Shown here one piece after another: positions 7,824-17,396 of a stretch of DNA of 64,000 bases (positions are counted from its first letter, which is position 1; each line of letters opens with the position of its first letter). This DNA is from Parvibaculum sp040216885. GTDB lineage: Bacteria > Pseudomonadota > Alphaproteobacteria > Parvibaculales > Parvibaculaceae. A program made the translations under genes and the position numbers. The DNA is taken from positions 1 through 64,000 of the forward strand of contig JAVJOG010000003.1 in assembly GCA_040216885.1 (NCBI GenBank), in the 5' to 3' direction. The notes below the pieces were generated by a model. It made no database searches. It was not told where the DNA came from and saw nothing but the letters and a program-made list of their open reading frames with translations.

Positions 7824-9329
7824 TCATGCCGCAGCGGCGGGGGCCGCCGTCTTGCCGCTTGCGAGATAGGCCGCCCATGCCCCGGCAAGCGCCGCCGTTT
7901 CGCCCGTGCCGAAGACATAGCGGTCCGGCCGCACGAGAATGGCCGGCGCATCGCCCATCAGCGTCGCGAGATGCCCGCCGGCGTCCGGCAGCGCATCGAG
8001 CCGCGCGACGAAGCCGCCAGCCTCCGCGAAACCGCGCGAAGCGTCGTCCTCCTCGCGGACGATCAGGAGGGCCGCGTAGCCCGCCGCGTCGTCGAGACGT
8101 CCCATTTCATTATCCGGCCCGAAGCCGGGATCGGGTGCGATGCCGCCGCCGCTTTCGAGAATGCCGGACTTGATGCCCTCAAGCGAGAGCAAGGGGCTCA
8201 TGCGCGACGCCTCGGGCGCGGCCAGCATCTGCGCGTCGCGCTGGCGCGCGGCCTCGGCGTCCTGCGTGCAGACGACCCGGCCCATCGCGACCGCCATTTC
8301 GGTGATCATGCGCACATGCGGCTCGCGCTCTGCCTGATAGCTGTCGAGAAGCGCGCCACCGGCGCGCCCGCGCAGCACCGCCTCGATCTTCCAGGCGAGA
8401 TTGGCCGCGTCGCGCGTGCCCGAGCAGAGGCCCTGCCCGAGGAAAGGCGGCATCTGATGCGCGGCGTCGCCGGCGAGGATGACCGGCCCCGCGCGCCACT
8501 TCTTCGCGATCAGCGCATGAAAGCGGTAGACGGCACGGCGCTCGACATCGAGCGCGGACGCGTCCGCATAGGGCGCGATCATGGCGGCGATCGCCTCGTC
8601 CGGGAGAACATCCTCCGGCTTTTCGCCGGGCAGCAGCATGATTTCGAAACGGTGACGGCCAGGCGCCATCGGCATCGAGGTGACGGGGCGCTTGGGATCG
8701 CAATGCTGAAGCCCGACGGTCGAAAGACGCGTCACGCCGTTCTTCAACACGGTGTCGATGACAAGCCAGGGCTCGTCGAAGCCCATGTCGTCGAGCTCGA
8801 TGCCGGCCCTGCGGCGCACGGCGCTGTTGCCGCCGTCGCAACCGACAATGAAGCGCGCGGCGATCTCGTAAGAGCCCTCGCCGCTTTCGACCTGCGCGAC
8901 GATTCCGTCGCCCGCCGTTTCATAAGTCTTGAGCGCGTGACAGAGGCGCGTGGAGACGGTGGACATCTCCGCCAGACGGGCCCGCAGTGCGTGCTCAAGC
9001 GTCGGCTGGTGGAACATCGAGGACCAGGGCCAGCCGGTCGGCGCGAGATCGCCCGCCGGCTTGAAGCCCATGAGGAGATCGCCATCCGCGTTGCGGAACT
9101 CGTAGGAGGAGAGCGGCTGGCTCGCCCCGGCAACGGCCTCCGCGCCGCCCGCAAGATGAAGAAGGCGCATCGTCTCGTGATCGAGATGCGCGGCCCGCGG
9201 CATGGGATAAACCTCGGCGTCGCGTTCGATGGCAATGGCAGACACGCCCATGCGGCCGAGATAGACGCCGAGTGCCGCGCCCACAGGCCCGAGCCCGACG
9301 ATCAGGACGTCCGTTTCCTCGCGTTTCAT
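7824..9329 (-). CDS. FAD-dependent aromatic hydroxylase, MhpA/PheA-like
   Basis: Flavoprotein monooxygenase of 501 residues (group A), expected to hydroxylate a phenolic ring with NAD(P)H and O2. The FAD-binding GLGPVGAALG is at about residues 12-21, and the second FAD motif GDAAHQMPPFLGQG is near residue 290. The C-terminal domain has a thioredoxin-like fold in relatives. It is the third catabolic gene after tetR, the extradiol dioxygenase-like gene and the FAH-family gene, all on the minus strand with short gaps. The likely job is production of a catechol for ring cleavage. The true substrate is unknown. Confidence 0.85.
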   Translation of the reverse strand: MKREETDVLIVGLGPVGAALGVYLGRMGVSAIAIERDAEVYPMPRAAHLDHETMRLLHLAGGAEAVAGASQPLSSYEFRNADGDLLMGFKPAGDLAPTGWPWSSMFHQPTLEHALRARLAEMSTVSTRLCHALKTYETAGDGIVAQVESGEGSYEIAARFIVGCDGGNSAVRRRAGIELDDMGFDEPWLVIDTVLKNGVTRLSTVGLQHCDPKRPVTSMPMAPGRHRFEIMLLPGEKPEDVLPDEAIAAMIAPYADASALDVERRAVYRFHALIAKKWRAGPVILAGDAAHQMPPFLGQGLCSGTRDAANLAWKIEAVLRGRAGGALLDSYQAEREPHVRMITEMAVAMGRVVCTQDAEAARQRDAQMLAAPEASRMSPLLSLEGIKSGILESGGGIAPDPGFGPDNEMGRLDDAAGYAALLIVREEDDASRGFAEAGGFVARLDALPDAGGHLATLMGDAPAILVRPDRYVFGTGETAALAGAWAAYLASGKTAAPAAAA

Positions 9330-9351
9330 CTTCCCCCCGCTTTCTTGTGCT

Positions 9352-10227
9352 TCAGGCGGCCGCGATCACCGTCTCGGCCTTTTCGGGCACGACACGATTT
9401 TCGATATATCCGAGCTTCTCGACCTCGACCTTGACGACATCGCCGTCCTTCAGGAACTGCATCGGCTTCATCGCGCCGCCGACGCCCGAGGACGTGCCGG
9501 TGAAGATCACGTCGCCCGGATCGAGCGTGAAGGCCTGCGTCAGATGCGCGACCTGCTCGAAGCAATTGAAGATGAGGTGCTTCGTGTTGGAATTCTGACG
9601 CAGTTCCCCGTTCACCCAGCACTTGATGTCGAGCGCGTGCGGATCGCCGACCTCGTCAGGCGTCACGATCCATGGGCCGATCGGCCCATGCGTGTCGAAC
9701 GACTTGCCGATCTGCCAGGTGTTGGTGCGGAGCTGCCAGTCGCGCACGGTGACATCGTTGCCGACGAAATAGCCGGCAATCACCTCATGCGCGCGGCTCG
9801 CCGGCACATGCTTGCAGCGCTTTCCGATGACGAAACACATCTCGGCTTCGTAATCGAGAAAGGCGGAGACGGAGGGAAGTGCGATGTCGGCGTAAGGCCC
9901 CGCAATGCAATTGTGCTGCTTGTTGAACCAGACCTGATGTTCGGGCATCGGCTGGCCGGACTCTTCGACATGGTCGCGATAGTTGAGACCGATGGCGAGC
10001 ACCTTGCCCGGATGCGGCACAGGTGCGCAAAGCGTCACGTCCGAGAGCGGCAGGGCCTTTCCCTTGTCCGCTGCCGCACGCGCCTTTGCCATCGCCGTGT
10101 CGCTCGAGATGAGCGCCACCATGTGGCGCGGCAGATCGGGCGCCGCCACCGAAAGATCGACGATGCCGTCGTCGCGGACGATGCCGACACGCGTTGAACT
10201 ACCTTCCGTGAAGGTTGCAAGCTTCAT
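9352..10227 (-). CDS. Fumarylacetoacetate hydrolase-family protein
   Basis: Metal-dependent hydrolase or hydratase of 291 residues from the FAH superfamily, which processes ring-cleavage products such as acylpyruvates or 2-hydroxydienoates. The core begins at about residue 72 (GKVLAIGLNYRDH). Probable divalent-metal ligands are in FLDYEAEMCFVIG and GNDVTVRDWQ, and the substrate lid ends with DPGDVIFTGTSSGVGG. The ATG at 10227 was chosen because the protein then starts MKLATFTEG, as homologues do, and a purine-rich stretch precedes it. It sits between the dioxygenase-like and hydroxylase genes. Confidence 0.88.
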   Translation of the reverse strand: MKLATFTEGSSTRVGIVRDDGIVDLSVAAPDLPRHMVALISSDTAMAKARAAADKGKALPLSDVTLCAPVPHPGKVLAIGLNYRDHVEESGQPMPEHQVWFNKQHNCIAGPYADIALPSVSAFLDYEAEMCFVIGKRCKHVPASRAHEVIAGYFVGNDVTVRDWQLRTNTWQIGKSFDTHGPIGPWIVTPDEVGDPHALDIKCWVNGELRQNSNTKHLIFNCFEQVAHLTQAFTLDPGDVIFTGTSSGVGGAMKPMQFLKDGDVVKVEVEKLGYIENRVVPEKAETVIAAA

Positions 10228-10253
10228 GGCCAGTTTCCTTTTCTGAAATTCTC

Positions 10254-11174
10254 TCAAGAGCCCATGTTCGGCGGCGCCGGCGGGCCCCATTGGTTGCCCA
10301 TCAATTGGTCGATGCCGACGACATTGGGCGGTGTTTCATTGTTGAAGAGATCGCCATCGGTCCAGTGCTCGACCGTGTGACCCCAGGGATCGCGCCAGTA
10401 GTCGAAGATCTGGCTGCCGAGAATGTGACGGCCGACGCCCCATTCGTGCCGGCGTCCAGCCTCGGCGAGCACCTGGTGGCCGGCCATCAGGTCGTCGTAA
10501 TTCGCGACCTCGAAGGCGGCGTGGTTGAAACCGGACGTGCCGGTGCCGACGAGAAAGAGCGTGTGGTGGTCGACATGGGCGCGGCCCCGGTCGCAACGCA
10601 GGAAGGCGCCGATGGGCGCGCCGGGTGCAATCTCGATTTCGTCGGAAGTGACGAGGCCGAAGCGTTCCTTGTACCAGGCCTCACTGGCGCGGAAGTCCGT
10701 GACGTTGATGACGGCATGCCCGAGACGTTTCACCTGCGAGGGTCCGGGAGCGACACGGAGCGGCTGGCCCGCACGCACCCGTGCGTCGCCGTCATTGTGA
10801 ACGAGCTTGCGGACGACGGGAAGCGGCTCCGGCGCGGACCGGCCGGCGATCGCATCGACGGGAAATCCATCCGGGTCGGTGAAGCGGACGATCCGGCCGC
10901 CGCCCGGCGCCGGATTGTCCTCGACGGAGAGACCGTACCGACCCGCGAGCTTTTCAAGATCGGCGACGCTTTCGGCGAAGAAGCCGAGGCCGACGAAACC
11001 GGGCTCACCCTTTTCCGTCACATGGACGAAGGGATGCGCGTCCGTGCCGCGCATGTAGAGCGCCTTGTCGCGCCGCTCCGCGCGCACCAGACCGAATTCG
11101 GTCAGGAATTTTTCCATCTCGTCGAGATCCGGCGCGCGAAAGCGCACATAGGCGATGTCGGTGACCTTGATCAT
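10254..11174 (-). CDS. Two-domain VOC protein, extradiol (catechol 2,3-) dioxygenase-like
   Basis: 306-residue protein with two vicinal-oxygen-chelate domains, as in BphC-type extradiol dioxygenases. The N-terminal domain starts at ITDIAYVRFRAPDLDEMEKF. The C-terminal domain holds the probable Fe(II) ligands: His in RLGHAVINVTD, His in GFNHAAFEV, and Glu in GHTVEHWTDGD. The start at 11174 follows an AGGAAAG ribosome binding site. It is the first enzyme gene after tetR, 10 bases away. With the FAH-family and hydroxylase genes downstream it makes a coherent hydroxylate-cleave-hydrolyse pathway. Confidence 0.88.
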   Translation of the reverse strand: MIKVTDIAYVRFRAPDLDEMEKFLTEFGLVRAERRDKALYMRGTDAHPFVHVTEKGEPGFVGLGFFAESVADLEKLAGRYGLSVEDNPAPGGGRIVRFTDPDGFPVDAIAGRSAPEPLPVVRKLVHNDGDARVRAGQPLRVAPGPSQVKRLGHAVINVTDFRASEAWYKERFGLVTSDEIEIAPGAPIGAFLRCDRGRAHVDHHTLFLVGTGTSGFNHAAFEVANYDDLMAGHQVLAEAGRRHEWGVGRHILGSQIFDYWRDPWGHTVEHWTDGDLFNNETPPNVVGIDQLMGNQWGPPAPPNMGS

Positions 11175-11184
11175 CACACTTTCC

Positions 11185-11871
11185 TCATTTGAAAACGGAT
11201 ATGTCCGAGACGTCGAAAGGATGCGCGAGAATGCCGGCGATCCGGGCCTCGGCGACGCCAAGCCCGCGCAGCAGCACGGTGGCGATATCGCGCGCATAGC
11301 CTTCGCCCTTGAGAATTTCAGCGCCTGCGCCGGCATCGAGCAGATGACGCATGGCCGCCGTGCCGAGACCGACCACGAGATGCACGGCCGCCGCCTCGCC
11401 CGGAATGATGAAGCAGCCCTTGGCGACGCCGTCGCGGATGTCGCCAAGCAGGTGCTCATTGCCTTGCGCCTCGACCGCGGCGCCGCTGTCATAGATGCGG
11501 GCCAGCATCGACGCCTTGACCGGATCGCGCGCGACGATTGCCATGAAGAGCCGCACGCCGCGAGACACGCGCACCGCCGGGTCGTCGATGCCTTCGTTGA
11601 GCTCGGCGACGGCCGCGTTGAACTCGTGGCGGATCGCGGCGGCAACCGCGCGGGCGATGTCGGCGCGATCGGTGAAGTAGTTGTAGAAGGTGCCCTTGGC
11701 GACGCCGGCCAGCACCACGATTTCGTCGATGGTGGTGCCATCGACGCCCTGCCGCGCGAAAAGCTGCATCGCCGCCTCGACCAGCACGGAACGCATCTGC
11801 GCCCGCCGGCGCGAAACCGCCTCTTCCGACTTATGTGCTGCTGTCCTGCCGGCCAAAATCGCCTCCCACAC
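11185..11871 (-). CDS. TetR-family regulator of the ring-cleavage operon
   Basis: 228-residue TetR regulator. The helix-turn-helix is at about residues 44-66 (GTTIDEIVVLAGVAKGTFYNYF), followed by an all-helical ligand domain. It is the first gene of the minus-strand catabolic operon, 10 bases before the dioxygenase-like gene. A perfect 11-bp-arm palindrome begins two bases upstream of its start, so autorepression relieved by an aromatic or CoA-type ligand is the simplest model. Confidence 0.9.
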   Translation of the reverse strand: MWEAILAGRTAAHKSEEAVSRRRAQMRSVLVEAAMQLFARQGVDGTTIDEIVVLAGVAKGTFYNYFTDRADIARAVAAAIRHEFNAAVAELNEGIDDPAVRVSRGVRLFMAIVARDPVKASMLARIYDSGAAVEAQGNEHLLGDIRDGVAKGCFIIPGEAAAVHLVVGLGTAAMRHLLDAGAGAEILKGEGYARDIATVLLRGLGVAEARIAGILAHPFDVSDISVFK

Positions 11872-11872
11872 T

Positions 11873-11915
11873 TGATTTGACTATTTGGTCATAAAATGAC
11901 TGATTAGTCAAATCA
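11873..11915. promoter_or_regulatory. Candidate TetR operator (11-21-11 palindrome)
   Basis: TGATTTGACTA (11873-11883) and TAGTCAAATCA (11905-11915) are perfect inverted arms. The 21-base spacer itself contains a weaker inner repeat (GGTCAT and ATGACT). The site lies immediately upstream of tetR, in AT-rich sequence unlike its surroundings. Confidence 0.75.
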
Positions 11916-11957
11916 AAAGAAAAGAGCGTCGGAAACCCCGGAAAGCCGCCAAAAAGG

Positions 11958-11990
11958 AAAGGGCGGCACCTCCGGAGAGGGCCGCCCTTT
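11958..11990 (-). terminator. Terminator of the RND/MMPL transporter gene
   Basis: AAAGGGCGGC and GCCGCCCTTT form a strong stem, followed on the minus strand by a T-rich run (TTTCCTTTTT). It lies just past the transporter stop at 12014 and separates it from the tetR promoter. Confidence 0.78.
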
Positions 11991-12013
11991 CGGCGTTTGC
12001 TGAGAGACGGAAC

Positions 12014-14377
12014 TCAGTGGCCGCGCATCACCGCGCGCGCCTCGGCTTCCGAAAGCGGCTTGCGCTTCAGCGGCCAGATATATTCGAAGACCGCGACCAG
12101 CGCCGGCAGCAGCGTCACGGCACCAAGCATGTTGACGAGGAACATGAAGGTCAGCAGCAGACCCATGTCGGCCTGGAACTTCAGGGCCGAGAACGCCCAG
12201 GTCGACACGCCGATAGCCAGCGTGAAGCCCGTGAACATCGTCGCGGAGCCGACGTCGTAGAGCGCCTGCAGATAGGCCTCATGCGGCGTCTTGCCCATGC
12301 GCATGTAGCGCTGCATCCGGTTGTACTCGTAGATGCCGTAGTCGACGCCGATGCCGACCGCGATGGCAAGCACGGGCAGCGTCGATATCTTGAGACCGAT
12401 GCCGAAGGCAGTCAGGAACCAGTCGCCGATCAGCGTGGCGAGAATGAGCGGCAACACGCAACAAAGCGCGCCGCGCCATTCGCGATAGGTGATGATCACC
12501 AGCGTCATCACGACCGCATACACATAGAGCAGCATCGGCAGCTCCGACTTGTGCACGATCTCGTTGGTCGCCGCGACGATCGGCACGTTGCCCGTGCCGA
12601 TCCGCAGAACGAGGCCCGGATACTGGTTTTCGGGCGCCGCCATCCACGTTTCAAGCTCATGCCGCACATGGTTGACGGTCTTCGCCTTGGTGTCGGCGAT
12701 GAAAATAGCGACCGCCGCTGTCGAGCAGTCGGCATTGACGATGCCCGATGCGCTGGAAATGCTCGACGTGGCTTGTGCAAGCGCCGCCGAATTGCGCGGC
12801 AGGTTGCGCCATTTCGGGTTGCCTTCCTGCCACATGCTGTTGATGGCGCGGGCGAGGATCGGCAGGCTGATCACCGACTGCACACCCTCGACGTTGCGCA
12901 TGTACCAGCTGAAGCCTTCGAGATGGCGCATCTTTTCGTAATCGATGCAGACGATGCTGTCGGATTCGACGATCACCGTCAGCACGTTGAGGCCGAGATT
13001 GAAGGCGTCCGCGATATACCGGCTGTCCTGGTTGTATCGCGAATCCGGCCATAGCTCGCCGGCGCCCGCATGCACGTCGCCGATCTGCTTGTCGCGCGCG
13101 CCATAGAGCGCGGCCATCGCAACGACGAAACAGATTGCGACGAAGGGAAAGGCGATCGCCGGCTTTGCCAGCTGCGAAACCGCCGGCCAGAGCTTGGCGC
13201 GCGTTTCCATCGCATGGCGCACCTTGGCGCCGTATTCCTCTTCCGGCGGCGCAACATAGGAAACGAGCAGCGGCAGCATGATGAGGTTGGAGATGATCTT
13301 GAAGCCGAGACCGATCGACGCCGTGATCGCCAGCTCCTGGATCATGCCGATCGGAATGATGTAGAGCGTGGCGAAACCGGCCAGCGTGGTCAGCAGCGCG
13401 ACGACGCCCGGGCGGAACAGAAAGGTGAAGGTCGCGCGCGCGGCTTTCATCTTGTCGAGACCGGCGGCCATTTCGGCACCGACCATGTTGATCTGCTGCA
13501 CGCCGTGGCTGACGCCGATGGCAAAGACGAGGAACGGCACCAGCACGCCGAGCGGGTCGAGGCCGAAGCCCAGAATATGCAGCAGGCCGAATTGCCAGAC
13601 CAGCGAACAGAGCGAGGCGCCCACCGTCACCATGGTCAGGATCCAGGAACGGCAATAGAGCCACATCATGAAGCAGGTGAGCACGAAGGCGACCGAGAAG
13701 AACATGACGACCGAAGCGGCGCCGTCGGCAATGTCGCCGGTCAGCTTTGCAAAGCCGACGATCTTCACGTCAATCTTGTCGGAAACGTATTTGTCGCGCA
13801 GGTCGGCTTCGAGCTTGCGCGCCACTTCGAAATAGTCGAGGCGTTGCCGCGTCTCCGGATTGAAGTCCTGCAACTCGGCGCGGATCATCGCCGCCTTGAA
13901 ATCTCTCGAAACGAGGCGGCCGACAAGTTCGGCGCGCAGCGTGTTCTGCATCACCGTGTCGATGTCGGCATCGGTGCCGGCAAAATTGGCCGGGATCACG
14001 TCGCCGGCCTCGAGGCCTTCCTCGGTCACCGCGATGAAACGTGTGTTCGGCGTCCAGAGCGACGTCACCGTGTGACGCGCGACACCGGGAATGTAGAAGA
14101 GATCCTGCGTCGCGTCGTTCAGCTTGTAGAGGAAATCCCGCTGGAAGATATCGCCTTCCTTGTTCTCCAGCACCACGAGCACGCGGTTGCCGCCGCCGAA
14201 GCTTTCCGAATATTCGAAAAAGGTTTCGATGTAGGAATGGCCGATGGGCAGCATCTTGGTGAAGCCGGCATCCATCTTGAGCTGGGCGGCGAAGTAACCC
14301 ATCACCAGGGTAAAAAAGAACAGAATAACAAGTATCGGCAGACGCAAGCCGAATACGAGATTTTCAATACGCTGCAA
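12014..14377 (-). CDS. RND superfamily exporter, MMPL type
   Basis: Large inner-membrane transporter of 787 residues with the duplicated RND layout: span 1 at about 12-32, a periplasmic domain, spans 2-6 around residues 220-400 including the conserved VLVPFLVFAIGVSHGVQQIN stretch, a second periplasmic domain, and a final bundle around 620-770 (VLAIAVGIGVDYGIYEYNR). Relatives move hydrophobic compounds such as lipids, hopanoids or sterols. Translation seems to begin at a TTG at 14377 behind a strong GGGGAGG site 5 bases away. It forms a single-gene unit and its substrate is unknown. Confidence 0.88.
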   Translation of the reverse strand: MQRIENLVFGLRLPILVILFFFTLVMGYFAAQLKMDAGFTKMLPIGHSYIETFFEYSESFGGGNRVLVVLENKEGDIFQRDFLYKLNDATQDLFYIPGVARHTVTSLWTPNTRFIAVTEEGLEAGDVIPANFAGTDADIDTVMQNTLRAELVGRLVSRDFKAAMIRAELQDFNPETRQRLDYFEVARKLEADLRDKYVSDKIDVKIVGFAKLTGDIADGAASVVMFFSVAFVLTCFMMWLYCRSWILTMVTVGASLCSLVWQFGLLHILGFGLDPLGVLVPFLVFAIGVSHGVQQINMVGAEMAAGLDKMKAARATFTFLFRPGVVALLTTLAGFATLYIIPIGMIQELAITASIGLGFKIISNLIMLPLLVSYVAPPEEEYGAKVRHAMETRAKLWPAVSQLAKPAIAFPFVAICFVVAMAALYGARDKQIGDVHAGAGELWPDSRYNQDSRYIADAFNLGLNVLTVIVESDSIVCIDYEKMRHLEGFSWYMRNVEGVQSVISLPILARAINSMWQEGNPKWRNLPRNSAALAQATSSISSASGIVNADCSTAAVAIFIADTKAKTVNHVRHELETWMAAPENQYPGLVLRIGTGNVPIVAATNEIVHKSELPMLLYVYAVVMTLVIITYREWRGALCCVLPLILATLIGDWFLTAFGIGLKISTLPVLAIAVGIGVDYGIYEYNRMQRYMRMGKTPHEAYLQALYDVGSATMFTGFTLAIGVSTWAFSALKFQADMGLLLTFMFLVNMLGAVTLLPALVAVFEYIWPLKRKPLSEAEARAVMRGH

Positions 14378-14968
14378 AATAACCTCCCCTTCAGGACGTG
14401 CAGTCTTTTTGCGGAGACTGCATCGGAGTGCTCAGGATGTTGCGGAATTTCCCGCTTTTCTTTGTCTTGGCGACCGCGCCCTTCAGAAGGGTCTTTGCGG
14501 TCGCTTCGATCCGGACGGATGTCCGGCCAAAGTCGACCGCGGACCGGCATCGCGACGACCCGGTCGAGCTGTCCCCTCTGCATCCGGCGTCATCGAAACG
14601 CCGGGCGCACAGGCCGCACTGTCTATCACGCCGGTCGAGATTGGCACAGTCATAAATATGCGTGGCGCCGGACCGCAACCGGAAATGGATGCAGGCAATT
14701 CGTACCTTTTTTCAAATGTTCGTATCCCTGCTCCGCAATCCGGCACACGGCCGGCGACGTCTGTCATGGTTAACGATCCGGCCACCAAACGCACCCCGCC
14801 ACGCATCACCGGCACCCCGCCGCGACGCCGCGATGCGACACGGTGATGCAGCGGCGCAAACGCGCATTCGTTAAAAATCCTCAATAATGCTATGGTTTCT
14901 CAGGTTCGGCATTCGGCGCATCCGAGAGCGCCGGGCGGGCCGGAGGCAACGAACGAGGGGCATCGGAA
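14378..14968. other. 591-base intergenic region upstream of ccoN
   Basis: Divergent promoter region between the RND transporter and ccoN. Several short open frames exist, but none has a ribosome binding site or recognisable protein. A degenerate FNR/FixK-like box, TTAAA-AATC-CTCAA (14871-14884, about 7 of 10 consensus positions), sits 85 bases before ccoN. That is where an oxygen-responsive site would be expected. Confidence 0.4.
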
Positions 14969-16645
14969 ATGGCGGCTACTGGGGCGCCGGGGCAACATAT
15001 TCCCGGCACGATGACAACTGCGGCCTGGGGGGTCGTCGCATCGCTGATCGCGGGCACACTTCTCTTCATCGTCGTTGCCGCAAAGGCACAGGACGCACCG
15101 ATGGCGGCCCATTCCTGGCTCTTCGCGTTGGCCTTTGCCGCCGGCGCGCTGGCCATCGGGCAGCGCCATTTCAATGCGCTTGAGCGCGGACCGGCCGCCG
15201 TGGATGCCGGGGCCTCCTACAATGACGGGGTCGTCAAGGCCGGCGTGATCGCCACCCTCTTCTGGGGTATTGCCGGCTTTCTGGTCGGCGTCGTCATCGC
15301 CTTCCAGCTTGCCTTTCCTTTTCTCAATTTCGACACGGCCTTCGTGAATTTCGGCCGTCTGCGCCCGCTGCACACCTCGGCGGTGATTTTCGCATTCGGC
15401 GGCAACGCGCTGATCGCGACCTCTTTCTATGTCGTGCAGCGCACCAGCCGCGCCCGCCTCGCCGGCGACATCGCGCCCTGGTTCGTCTTCTGGGGCTACC
15501 AGCTTTTCATCGTCGTCGCCGCGACCGGCTACCTGATGGGCGTCACCCAGTCGAAGGAATATGCCGAGCCCGAATGGTATGCCGACATCTGGCTGACCAT
15601 CGTCTGGGTGGTCTATCTGCTGGTCTTCCTCGCAACGCTGGCGCGCCGCCGCGAACCGCACATCTATGTCGCCAACTGGTTCTATCTCGCCTTCATCGTC
15701 ACAATCGCGATGCTGCATATCGGCAACAATCTGGCGATCCCGGAAACGCTGACCTCGTCGAAGAGCTATGCGCTCTTTCCCGGCGTACAGGACGCGCTGA
15801 TCCAGTGGTGGTACGGCCACAACGCGGTCGGATTCTTCCTGACCGCCGGCTTCCACGGCATGATGTACTACTTCATCCCGAAGCGCGCCGAGCGGCCGGT
15901 CTATTCCTACCGCCTGTCGATCATCCATTTCTGGTCGCTGATCTTTCTCTATATCTGGGCGGGGCCGCACCATCTCCACTTCACGGCGCTGCCCGACTGG
16001 GCGCAGACGCTCGGCATGACCTTCTCGATCATGCTGTGGATGCCCTCATGGGGCGGCATGATCAACGGGTTGATGACGTTGTCGGGCGCCTGGGACAAGC
16101 TCAGGACGGACCCCGTGATCCGCATGCTGGTGGTCTCGGTCGCCTTCTACGGCATGTCGACCTTCGAGGGCCCGGTCATGTCGATCAAGGCCGTCAACTC
16201 GCTCTCGCACTACACCGACTGGACCGTCGGCCATGTGCATTCGGGCGCGCTCGGCTGGGTCGGTTTCGTGTCCTTCGGCGCCGTCTATTGCCTGGTGCCG
16301 TGGATATGGAAGCGCGAACGTCTTTACTCGCTGGCGCTGGTGAGCTGGCATTTCTGGATCGCGACGCTCGGTATCGTGCTCTACATCACGTCGATGTGGG
16401 TGTCCGGCATCCTGCAAGGGCTGATGTGGCGCGCCTATGACGCGCAGGGCTTCCTCGAATATTCCTTCGTCGAAACCGTCGAGGCCATGCATCCCTTCTA
16501 TGTGATCCGCGCGCTGGGTGGCGTTCTCTTCCTGACCGGAGCGTTGATCATGGTCTACAATTGCTGGATGACCGCAAAAGGCCGCGTCCGCGAGAGCGAG
16601 CCCTTGCCGGTTCCCGCCCGCGCCGCCGCGCAACCGGCCGAGTGA
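14969..16645 (+). CDS. ccoN: cbb3-type cytochrome c oxidase subunit I
   Basis: Catalytic haem-copper subunit (558 residues) of the high-affinity terminal oxidase, reducing O2 and pumping protons in the inner membrane. It has about 14 membrane spans. Conserved histidines appear in RLRPLHTSAVIFAFGGN (low-spin haem b), YGHNAVGFFL, PHHLHFTALPDWAQ and VGHVHSGALGW. It is somewhat longer than the ~480 residues of many homologues because of an N-terminal extension. It is the first gene of ccoNOQP; ccoO starts 10 bases downstream. Confidence 0.97.
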   Translation: MAATGAPGQHIPGTMTTAAWGVVASLIAGTLLFIVVAAKAQDAPMAAHSWLFALAFAAGALAIGQRHFNALERGPAAVDAGASYNDGVVKAGVIATLFWGIAGFLVGVVIAFQLAFPFLNFDTAFVNFGRLRPLHTSAVIFAFGGNALIATSFYVVQRTSRARLAGDIAPWFVFWGYQLFIVVAATGYLMGVTQSKEYAEPEWYADIWLTIVWVVYLLVFLATLARRREPHIYVANWFYLAFIVTIAMLHIGNNLAIPETLTSSKSYALFPGVQDALIQWWYGHNAVGFFLTAGFHGMMYYFIPKRAERPVYSYRLSIIHFWSLIFLYIWAGPHHLHFTALPDWAQTLGMTFSIMLWMPSWGGMINGLMTLSGAWDKLRTDPVIRMLVVSVAFYGMSTFEGPVMSIKAVNSLSHYTDWTVGHVHSGALGWVGFVSFGAVYCLVPWIWKRERLYSLALVSWHFWIATLGIVLYITSMWVSGILQGLMWRAYDAQGFLEYSFVETVEAMHPFYVIRALGGVLFLTGALIMVYNCWMTAKGRVRESEPLPVPARAAAQPAE

Positions 16646-16655
16646 GGGGGCACCG

Positions 16656-17387
16656 ATGAGCAAGAAATTCACCCACGCGACGATTGAAAAAAGCCCGATG
16701 CTGCTTCTGGTGCTGACGCTTGTCGTCGTCGCCATCGGCGGCCTCGTCGAAATCGTGCCGACCTTCCTGATCAAGAGCACCATCGAGGATGTGCGCGGCG
16801 TCCGGCCCTACAGCCCGCTCGAACTCGCCGGCCGCAACATCTATATCCGCGAGGGCTGCTACAACTGCCACAGCCAGATGATCCGCTCGCTGCGCGCCGA
16901 AGTCGAACGATACGGACATTATTCGCTGGCGGCCGAGAGCAAATACGACCACCCCTTCCAGTGGGGATCGAAGCGCACCGGCCCCGATCTCGCGCGTGTC
17001 GGCGGCAAGTATTCCGACGAGTGGCACCGGCTGCACATGGCCGACCCGCGCGCCGTGGTGCCGGAATCGATCATGCCCGGCTATCCCTTCCTCGCCGAAA
17101 CGCCGCTCGGCACCCGCAACATCGAGGGCGCGCTCAAGGCGCTGGCGATGGCCGGCGTTCCCTATGACGACGATGCGATTGAAAACGCGCGCGCCGACAT
17201 CGTGGCGCAGGTGACGCCCTTTGCCGACACCGACGGCCTGATGCAGCGTTATCCGAAAACCATCGCCCGCGATTTCGACGGCAATCCCGCGATGATCTCC
17301 GAGCTCGATGCGCTGATCGCCTATCTTCAGATGCTGGGCACGCTGGTCGATTTCAACGCCTACGAAACCACCGACTTGAAGCAATAG
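16656..17387 (+). CDS. ccoO: cbb3-type cytochrome c oxidase subunit II (mono-haem)
   Basis: Membrane-anchored cytochrome c subunit of 243 residues that passes electrons to CcoN. An N-terminal anchor is at about residues 14-32. The single haem c site is C68-Y-N-C-H72, in the expected REGCYNCHSQMIR context, and a distal Met ligand is likely in the SIMPGYPFL segment. Length and order match the family. Confidence 0.96.
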   Translation: MSKKFTHATIEKSPMLLLVLTLVVVAIGGLVEIVPTFLIKSTIEDVRGVRPYSPLELAGRNIYIREGCYNCHSQMIRSLRAEVERYGHYSLAAESKYDHPFQWGSKRTGPDLARVGGKYSDEWHRLHMADPRAVVPESIMPGYPFLAETPLGTRNIEGALKALAMAGVPYDDDAIENARADIVAQVTPFADTDGLMQRYPKTIARDFDGNPAMISELDALIAYLQMLGTLVDFNAYETTDLKQ

Positions 17388-17396
17388 GCGGCCGCG

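Noticed and set aside
14483..14884. Minus-strand ORF of 133 codons in the gap before ccoN
   Set aside because: No ribosome binding site, low-complexity Arg/Pro/Gly composition and no recognisable domain.
14871..14884. FNR/FixK box controlling ccoN as a firm call
   Set aside because: Only about 7 of 10 consensus positions match; the place is right but the match is too weak to list as a confident regulatory site.
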